From contig JAKDMP010000007.1 in the NCBI GenBank assembly GCA_030452225.1, forward strand, positions 1-32,562: a stretch of 32,562 bases of DNA, written 5' to 3'. Position numbers and translations under genes: made by a program. The notes beneath the pieces were generated by a model. It was not told the origin of the DNA and did not search any database. It saw only the letters and a list, made by a program, of their open reading frames with translations. The DNA comes from Gammaproteobacteria bacterium. GTDB taxonomy: Bacteria > Pseudomonadota > Gammaproteobacteria > JAKDMP01. Shown piece after piece: positions 23,713 through 32,562 of this stretch; position 1 is the stretch's first letter, and each line of letters begins with the position of its first letter.

Positions 23713-24465
23713 TTATCCGAGTCCCTGTTCGGTCGAGCCGAGGCGGTATGGCCAAAGGTGTTCGTAGGCGGGGCGCGCCTGTTCTGCGAGACGGCGCTGA
23801 AAATCGTCGAGCCGGACTTCGCGCGGCTTCCACGGGGCGAAACCGGTGGAGTTCTCCACCGTGCGATACCAGTGTTTCGCCCACACGCCGTCGCTCGCCC
23901 GCTTGCCCGCCGGCCAGTGGAGCATGCGTTCGCTGAACGTGACATCGAGGCGCTCGCACAGGGCGTGCAGCAGCTCCGCCGGGTTCTTCAGGACGGCCGC
24001 AGCATCCAGGACCGGCGGCGCCTTGCCGCTCCGGTCGCAAACATGGTCGAACAGGCGGCGCTGCTGCTCGAAGCCGAGTTCCCAGGAGGCCGCATCGGGA
24101 CGGTTCGCGGTGAACGACGCCACGACTTCCTCGGGGCGGCGGATGAGAAAGCAATTCTCGACGCCTTCCAGCCAGTCGAGCGCATCCTCGGGCAGGACGT
24201 GCTGCGCCATGTGCTTTTGGTACCAGATCGGACGGCCGCCCGGAATCGGGCCGGCAAGTGTCGCCGTGACCTGTTCGTAGTCTGCGCTCTGTGAGGCGAT
24301 GATCGCCGCGCGACCGGGATGCGCGGCACCGGTTTCGACGAGATAATGCGCGTAGAGCGGTTCGTCCACCACGGCGGTATCGCCGCGGTTCTCCCAAGCG
24401 CGCATCATCGCGGTGGAAATGTTGCGCGGTCCCGACCACATGGCAATGCCCAGCTCCTCGCTCAA
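23713..24465 (-). CDS. Sulfotransferase family protein
   Basis: About 250 residues with a P-loop sulfotransferase pattern. The 5'-phosphosulfate-binding loop is WSGPRNISTAMM (10-21) and the 3'-phosphate-binding segment is IRRPEEVVASF (108-118), with R110 and S117 in the expected places. DEPLYAHYL (34-42) and WYQKHMAQHVLP (81-92) are further family landmarks. It should transfer sulfate from PAPS, or act as a related P-loop enzyme, on a small metabolite. The start is inferred: TTG 24465 gives a TTGA four-base overlap with the aminotransferase stop and includes the first beta strand (GIAMW). ATG 24441 is the alternative. Coupling implies joint function with the aminotransferase. Confidence 0.85.
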   Translation of the reverse strand: MSEELGIAMWSGPRNISTAMMRAWENRGDTAVVDEPLYAHYLVETGAAHPGRAAIIASQSADYEQVTATLAGPIPGGRPIWYQKHMAQHVLPEDALDWLEGVENCFLIRRPEEVVASFTANRPDAASWELGFEQQRRLFDHVCDRSGKAPPVLDAAAVLKNPAELLHALCERLDVTFSERMLHWPAGKRASDGVWAKHWYRTVENSTGFAPWKPREVRLDDFQRRLAEQARPAYEHLWPYRLGSTEQGLG

Positions 24466-25388
24466 ACCTGCGGCCCCGAGCGGCTCTCGCGCTTCACCAG
24501 TTCCATGTAGAGTTCCTGCAGCCGGCGCACCATCGGGCCGCGCGCGCCGTCGCCGACCCTGCGCCCGTCCACCTCGCGCACAGGCACCAGGCCGGCGAAG
24601 GTGCCGGTCACGCAGGCTTCCTCCGCGCCGTACACGTCGGTAAGGCTGAAGTCCTTTTCGAACACCGGGATGCCGTTCTCGCGGCACAGGCGGATGACGT
24701 TGGCGCGGGTGATGCCGCCAAGGCAATACCTGCCGGTCGAGGTCCACAGCTCGCCCTTGCGCACGATGAAAAAGTGCGTCGAGTTGCAGGTCGAGACGAA
24801 GCCGTGCGGATCGAGCATCAGCGCCTCGTCCGCCCCCGCCTTGATCGCCTGGATGCAGGCGAGGATGCAGTTGAGTTTCGAGTGACTGTTGAGCTTCGGG
24901 TCCTGCACATCCGGCGCGCCGCGACGAACATGCACCGTGAAGAGGCGCAAGCCTTGCTCGACCGTCTCCGGCAGCGGCTCCTTGTACTCGGGCACGATGA
25001 CAACGGTCGCCGGGCCGATGACGAAACGCGGATCCTGGTGCGGCGTCGCCTTCACGCCGCGCGTTACCATCAGGCGAATATGCACCCCGTCGCGCATGCC
25101 GTTCGCGCGCAGCACCTCGAGCAACCGTTCCACCAGCTCCTCGCGCGAAAGCCCGATATCGAGATCGAGCGCCTTCGCGCCCTCGTAGAGCCGATCGAGA
25201 TGCATTTCGAGGAACGGCAACCCGCCGTCGTGCAGCCTCAATCCTTCCCAGACGCCGTCGCCGAGCACGAATCCGCTATCGAACACCGACACCCGCGCCT
25301 CGTCCCGCGGCACCAGCTCACCATTCAGGCTCACCTTGATCCCGGCGTTCCGCCGATCCTCCGCGTAATCATGAGTTCCCTTCGCCAT
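24462..25388 (-). CDS. Class IV PLP aminotransferase (BCAT/D-amino-acid transaminase-like)
   Basis: A 308-residue fold-type IV PLP enzyme. VFDSGFVLGDGVWEGLR (35-51), the EALMLDPHGFVST segment (188-200) and CLGGITRANVIRL (222-234) match the BCAT/DAAT family, which moves amino groups between branched-chain or D-amino acids and 2-oxoacids. The active site looks atypical. Anchored on LNCILA, the usual Schiff-base lysine column falls at N167, with K165 and K171 nearby, and the pyridine-nitrogen glutamate column reads T200. GGAGG stands 5 bases before ATG 25388; the TTG at 25406 is rejected. It heads an operon with the sulfotransferase (TTGA overlap) and the GNAT protein. Catalytic competence as a transaminase is likely but not certain. 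Confidence 0.85.
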   Translation of the reverse strand: MAKGTHDYAEDRRNAGIKVSLNGELVPRDEARVSVFDSGFVLGDGVWEGLRLHDGGLPFLEMHLDRLYEGAKALDLDIGLSREELVERLLEVLRANGMRDGVHIRLMVTRGVKATPHQDPRFVIGPATVVIVPEYKEPLPETVEQGLRLFTVHVRRGAPDVQDPKLNSHSKLNCILACIQAIKAGADEALMLDPHGFVSTCNSTHFFIVRKGELWTSTGRYCLGGITRANVIRLCRENGIPVFEKDFSLTDVYGAEEACVTGTFAGLVPVREVDGRRVGDGARGPMVRRLQELYMELVKRESRSGPQV

Positions 25389-25540
25389 CTCCGCCTCCAG
25401 GCCCAATCATCGAAATTATGAAGCCTCCATGCGTCCTTCGCAAGCGCCAAGCGGACATTTTGGCATCACGGTTTCAATCAATGATTTGGATTTGCATTTG
25501 CTTATTGCCGACTGAACGCAATGCTTGTTCCTTTCGATTG

Positions 25541-25903
25541 TCAATGATAAAGGGAAGATTGCAGGACCGTGAACAAACCAAGCATTCCAACAAGAAGGAA
25601 CACGACGGCAATGGTGAATATGATCGATAACAGTCCAACGGCGAATCCTCTCGGAAAAGTCGTATCAAGTATGCGTGCGAAGATCCAGGAGCCAAAGACG
25701 ATGGCAACGAGAATGGCGATCCCGCGAACTGGAACAAAAGTATGAACCAATACTGACAGCACAATTTGCAGGAATACCGCGATCGCTGCCGACCAAAAAC
25801 CCGTATTGCCGGCTTTCACAAGTCGTGCGGAAATCATGACCGGTATGATGTCAAGCAATATGACGAGTGCGATCAGAATGATTAGCGCAAGTACTGTGGT
25901 CAT
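25541..25903 (-). CDS. Small four-helix membrane protein, hypothetical
   Basis: A 120-residue, very hydrophobic protein that I do not recognise. Four membrane segments are evident at about 2-24, 35-56, 60-80 and 88-114. It contains a single FPRGF turn between helices 3 and 4 and has almost no soluble part. Local base composition is visibly more AT-rich than neighbouring genes, with codons such as ATT, GTA and TTG. A GAGG sequence lies about 11 bases before ATG 25903. It is not part of an evident operon. Confidence 0.6.
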   Translation of the reverse strand: MTTVLALIILIALVILLDIIPVMISARLVKAGNTGFWSAAIAVFLQIVLSVLVHTFVPVRGIAILVAIVFGSWIFARILDTTFPRGFAVGLLSIIFTIAVVFLLVGMLGLFTVLQSSLYH

Positions 25904-26097
25904 GGCTTGATGGGCCTCGGCCTTTTGTCATGGACAGGACCGGAAAGGGAGCAGTGGTGTTCTCTCTGACTCGAGTCGATTCATCCGTTTGTCGGTGCAA
26001 CGACGGCGGGTATTCGGCCGGATGATCTCACGGGTACTTCCGTATCCGATGGATGGCATCGATCACGGTCAGTCGGCCTGCCGCAAAACCGCCATCA

Positions 26098-26448
26098 CTA
26101 GCTCGCGCTGCGCAAACGGATCCTGGCCATGAACCGGGCGAGACCGACGACCGGTAACGCAAGCACGGCAAACAGGATCATGCCCAGTGGCAGCAGGCTG
26201 AAATCGGCGCTCGCCAACGCCAATGCGACCGCTTGCGAAAGCATTACGGCCAGGCCCCACCGCCACGGTTTTTCAGGAGCCCGGTAGCCAAGACCACCCG
26301 CAAGCGCGATGGCCAGCGGATACGCAGCAGCCCAATAGAGGGAAGAGTCCGAGGCTTCCGTCTTGCCGCTGATTCCAGTCCTTGCAAACCACAATGCGGC
26401 GCCACCGCCAATCGCGGCAGCGTAGGCCCACGCTGTTTTGCCGTTCAT
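26098..26448 (-). CDS. Small membrane protein, hypothetical
   Basis: A 116-residue protein with three to four hydrophobic helices: about 5-20, 35-52, 62-80 and 84-106. It ends in a basic tail (RFMARIRLRS), which suggests a cytoplasmic C-terminus. ATG 26448 is chosen over the upstream in-frame start at 26496 because GGAG lies 9 bases before it and the first helix begins at once. No family is recognised and no conserved motif stands out. Confidence 0.55.
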   Translation of the reverse strand: MNGKTAWAYAAAIGGGAALWFARTGISGKTEASDSSLYWAAAYPLAIALAGGLGYRAPEKPWRWGLAVMLSQAVALALASADFSLLPLGMILFAVLALPVVGLARFMARIRLRSAS

Positions 26449-26557
26449 GCCCGGTCGCTCCAAACGCGAAACACCCCGATTGCACCCGGGGAGCACCCTG
26501 TCAAGTGAGGTGCGTTAAATTCAGCCACAGGTCTTGCTCCGGGATCGAACTAGAAAT

Positions 26558-26590
26558 AGGCGAACCTGATTTTTGGGGACAAGTTCGCCT
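26558..26590. repeat. Inverted repeat in an AT-rich intergenic stretch
   Basis: AGGCGAAC (26558-26565) and GTTCGCCT (26583-26590) are perfect inverted arms separated by 17 bases (CTGATTTTTGGGGACAA). It lies between the small membrane protein and the EamA gene in an AT-rich segment without coding potential. It could be a terminator-like hairpin or the remnant of a mobile repeat. Confidence 0.45.
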
Positions 26591-26698
26591 GATCGGTAAA
26601 ACAAAATCGAAAACCCTTGTATTCAATGTGATGCGCTTGTATGCACTTGATTATACGACCTGAAAAATAATGGAAGAGAATGCGCCATGTCAACTTCT

Positions 26699-27535
26699 TC
26701 AGCCGAGGCTGATGAGGAGGATGGCGGCGGCGACGGCGATGAGGCCGACGATCTGGATCAGATTCCAGCGTTCGTTGAGGACGAGGCGGGCGAGGAAGAT
26801 CGTCACGGCGGGGTAAAGCGAGGTGAGCACGGCAACGATGGCAAGTTGGCCGGCGCCGGTGGCGGCGAGGAACAGCAGGTTGGAAATGCCGCTGAGCGCG
26901 CCGGCGACGATGATCGCCAAGGTGGCGCGTGTCTCGCCCTTGACGTTGTGAACGACTTTCCAGCCGAAGGGCAGAACCAACAAGAAGCCCACGATCTGGC
27001 CGGGCAGGAGCGGCCAGGCGCCGGAGGCGGTCCCGGCGCGATCGAGTGCGATGAAGAGCAGTGCGAAGCCGGCGCCGCTCAAGGCGCCTTCGAGAAGCCC
27101 GCTGCGCGAATGCTTCGTACCGTCGGCGGTGCGCTTGACGGAAGTGAGGGCGGCGGCCGGGATGGCGATGGCGATGCCGGTGGCGGCGAGGAGGGAGAGG
27201 TGATCGCCCAACGATACGCCGACAATCACCGGGATGATGGCGGTGAAGACGGCACACAAGGGTGAGACGACGCTCATTTCGCCGATAGCGAGTCCGCGGT
27301 AGAGCAGCATCGAGCCGCTCGCGCTCCCGACTCCGCTCACGGCGCCCCAGATCAGGGCATGGGCGGTGGGGCCGTTGCCGGGGAATAGAGCGATGGCGAT
27401 CGCCGCGACGACAATGCCCACGAACATGACGACGAGCGTGACCTGCGCGGCGCCGATGCGCCGGCTCGCGAGCCCGGCGACGAAGTCGCTCGCGCCGTAG
27501 GCCAGTGCCGCGAGTATGCCCAGTCCTATTGCCAT
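26699..27535 (-). CDS. EamA/DMT-superfamily transporter
   Basis: A 278-residue inner-membrane protein with ten hydrophobic helices in two five-helix halves, the EamA duplication of the drug/metabolite transporter superfamily. The first half begins MAIGLGILAALAYGASDFVAG. Conserved-looking turns are YRGLAIGEMSVVSPL (79-93) and its counterpart LAATGAGQLAIVAVLTSLYPAVTI in the second half, followed by LNERW before the last helix. Members export amino acids, metabolites or drugs; the substrate cannot be deduced. ATG 27535 starts the first helix directly. A palindromic repeat array follows upstream of its start. Confidence 0.92.
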   Translation of the reverse strand: MAIGLGILAALAYGASDFVAGLASRRIGAAQVTLVVMFVGIVVAAIAIALFPGNGPTAHALIWGAVSGVGSASGSMLLYRGLAIGEMSVVSPLCAVFTAIIPVIVGVSLGDHLSLLAATGIAIAIPAAALTSVKRTADGTKHSRSGLLEGALSGAGFALLFIALDRAGTASGAWPLLPGQIVGFLLVLPFGWKVVHNVKGETRATLAIIVAGALSGISNLLFLAATGAGQLAIVAVLTSLYPAVTIFLARLVLNERWNLIQIVGLIAVAAAILLISLG

Positions 27536-27604
27536 TGTTGGAAACCAACGCTCCTTGTGTGGTTTGATGAGCCGTCGTGCCAGCGCGTGTCGGTACCCAA
27601 TTCA

Positions 27605-27675
27605 TAAATGAATCCCGGCCTTGACCGGGATGCGTGTTGAAACCGGGCCCCGGCTTTCGCCGGGGCGACGGAAAC
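27605..27675. repeat. Palindromic intergenic repeat, copy 2 (matches 4921-4988)
   Basis: AATGAATCCCGG and CCGGGAT form the first hairpin. GGGCCCCGGCTTTCGCCGG with GCGACGGAA forms the second. The order, spacing and sequence follow the copy at 4921-4988 closely over about 70 bases. Confidence 0.85.
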
Positions 27676-27711
27676 AGGCTATGTAAGCAAATCTCTGAAC
27701 AATTTATTTTC

Positions 27712-27798
27712 CGTCATTCCCGCCCCCGCCTTCGCGGGGGCAGGCTGCGGCGGGAATCCAGCACAATCAAGCAGATTCCCGCTTTCGCGGGAATGACG
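27712..27798. repeat. GTCATTCCCGC-type palindromic repeat pair
   Basis: CGTCATTCCCGC, a nested CCCCCGC/GCGGGGG hairpin, then GGCGGGAATCCAG (27712-27760). It is followed by ATTCCCGC/GCGGGAAT with TGACG (27775-27798). Related to the ATGCCGGC hairpin at 4889-4916 by its CGTCAT and ATCCAG ends. Confidence 0.8.
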
Positions 27799-27915
27799 AA
27801 TTAATCAGAGGCTCCCAAGAAAAGTCATCCACTCGATGATCCGGATGTTGTATTTTAAGCGAGCCAGGTGTGGAGTTCTGTAGGCAGGCTTGGAAGATTG
27901 GAGCGCATTCGAGAT

Positions 27916-28502
27916 ATGGTGTTTGCTTTTTACAATCGTCTTTCGGCGTCGCGGCGACGGGTTTACGACCGCAGCGACAGGCTGGCGGCGCCGCGGCTGA
28001 ATTCGGCGTTGTTTGCGGAGGCGACGGCGGCCCTGGGCGCGGCGCTTGATTCGGGCCGCCAGCCGGCGGTTCGTGAGGCGACCCAGGTCATTGCCGATGG
28101 TTTTGCCGCTGCGTTGAAATTGCCGCCGGTAGAGGTCGTTGTCAAGCGCAAGCGGCCCGAGCGTTCGGGTTCGGAATACCATGGCCTCTACGCGGGCGAG
28201 GAAGACGGTTTGGTGGCCGAAATTACCTTGTGGATGTTCACGGCGCGCCGCCGGCAAGTGGTCGCGTTTCGTACATTCCTTAGAACGCTGGTGCACGAGT
28301 TGTGCCACCATCTCGACTTCGGAGGCTTTCAGTTGCCGGAGTCCTTTCATACGGAAGGGTTCTATCAACGCGAGTCGGCTTTGTTTCGGGACATCGTGGG
28401 GGAGCCACGGGACGCTGCCTCCTCACGCCGACCCTCGGAGAGGGAGAAAGAGGAAAAGCTTTCCCCGGTGGGGAGAGAAGAGGAAACCAGGAGGGGTGAG
28501 GT

Positions 28503-28506
<4 letters not shown>
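27916..28506 (+). CDS. Small HExxH metallopeptidase-like protein with repeat-derived C-terminus
   Basis: A 196-residue protein with a zincin-type motif, LVHELCHHLD, at about 130-139 (HELCH, then H and D). FHTEGFYQRESALFRD follows at about 149-164 and could supply the third ligand (Glu or His). It has no signal peptide. It resembles small uncharacterised bacterial metallopeptidases; the substrate is unknown. ATG 27916 is chosen as the start of conserved-looking sequence, although its GGAG is 12 bases away. From about residue 169 onward the protein is encoded by an inverted pair of the CCCTCACCCC repeat family and is very rich in Arg, Glu and Ser, so the native C-terminus has probably been replaced. 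Its stop overlaps the TTG start of the next gene (TTGA). Confidence 0.75.
28421..28502. repeat. CCCTCACCCC-family inverted repeat pair, copy 1 (coding)
   Basis: The forward unit is CCTCACGCCGACCCTCGGAG with AGGG (28421-28453). The reverse unit begins CTTTCCCCGGTGGGGAGAG and ends GGAGGGGTGAGG (28459-28502). Both are read through by the metallopeptidase frame. The last unit provides the GGAGG ribosome site for the HyuA-HyuB gene. Confidence 0.75.
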
Positions 28507-32333
<3,827 letters not shown>

Positions 32334-32363
32334 GAGGAACCGTCGCAAGGGTGAGTAGTGAGT

Positions 32364-32402
32364 AGGGTGGATAAGCCTGCGAAGCAGGCGCATCCACCGA
32401 AA
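32364..32402. repeat. GGTGGAT-type palindromic repeat, second locus
   Basis: AGGGTGGATAAGCCTGC, GAA, GCAGGCGCATCCACCGAAA. It differs from 11186-11223 by one base in the turn over the shared hairpin. It lies 31 bases after the HyuA-HyuB stop and may help end transcription. From 32403 to the window end I see no gene. Confidence 0.8.
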
Positions 32403-32562
32403 CGGAACCGGATTCCCGCCGGTAGGCGTTCGTTGTGGTGACGGCCAAAGAAGGCAAGCCCGCAAAAGCGTGGCGTTGCAGACGTGGTCGAACGCCGGCG
32501 ATGGCCTTTAACCTGCATTATTCACGAGGCCGACTGGCGCTACACTGCAAGTTGCTGAATAG

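Larger units (their letters stand above)
27536..27915. other. Gene-free divergent region filled by palindromic repeats
   Basis: These 380 bases separate the EamA gene from the metallopeptidase gene. They hold two repeat elements (27605-27675 and 27712-27798). I see no coding sequence. The remainder (27799-27915) is relatively AT-rich and should carry the metallopeptidase promoter, but no consensus pair is convincing. Confidence 0.6.

Noticed and set aside
27605-27798. Possible CRISPR array
   Set aside because: The repeats are self-complementary, differ in length and orientation, and lack regular unique spacers; no cas genes are nearby.

Overview
This GC-rich window has dense reading frames on both strands, mirror ORFs opposite nearly every real gene, GTG and TTG starts, and several families of palindromic intergenic repeats. 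The gene set points to a free-living proteobacterium, most likely a gammaproteobacterium: class II fumarase, YhdH/AcuI-type oxidoreductase, DUF945, Lon, an FNT-family membrane protein, periplasmic Cu/Zn SOD, a COG4315 lipoprotein and a fused 5-oxoprolinase. I cannot name a genus. No rRNA, tRNA, CRISPR array, prophage or intact insertion sequence was recognised.

Layout. The left edge carries the 5' part of fumC (minus strand), divergent from a small Spy/CpxP-like periplasmic protein. Two minus-strand blocks follow. One is a phosphoribosyltransferase, DUF2891 and M1 aminopeptidase operon. The other is an MBL-fold hydrolase and quinone-oxidoreductase pair. From 7.0 to 17.0 kb the plus strand carries DUF945, lon, an FNT-family channel protein, a small membrane protein, an exported MBL-fold protein, sodC and a second, lipoprotein-like M1 peptidase. 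From 17.2 to 22.2 kb the minus strand carries an aldo/keto reductase, a Ca2+/cation antiporter with a COG4315 lipoprotein upstream of it, a methyltransferase and a lipoprotein esterase of the PHB-depolymerase/LpqC type. A dienelactone hydrolase is divergent from the esterase. From 23.2 to 25.4 kb lies a tight minus-strand operon of class IV aminotransferase, PAPS-type sulfotransferase and GNAT acetyltransferase. A more AT-rich stretch (25.4 to 26.7 kb) holds two small membrane proteins, followed by an EamA transporter. The right end has a small HExxH metallopeptidase translationally coupled to a 1276-residue HyuA-HyuB fusion (ATP-dependent 5-oxoprolinase/hydantoinase).

Most striking. A GC-rich palindromic repeat family that normally looks intergenic (core CCCTCACCCC then CCCTCTCCC and its complement) occurs here as three inverted pairs, all read as protein. 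One pair makes up the C-terminus of the metallopeptidase and also supplies the Shine-Dalgarno sequence of the next gene. One pair forms the linker between the HyuA and HyuB halves. One pair is inserted in frame in the middle of the HyuB domain. The second most interesting locus is the aminotransferase, sulfotransferase and acetyltransferase operon, which looks like a small-molecule tailoring cassette with an unusual aminotransferase active site.

Gene-free stretches over 300 bases are 11127-11585 and 27536-27915; both consist mainly of palindromic repeats.
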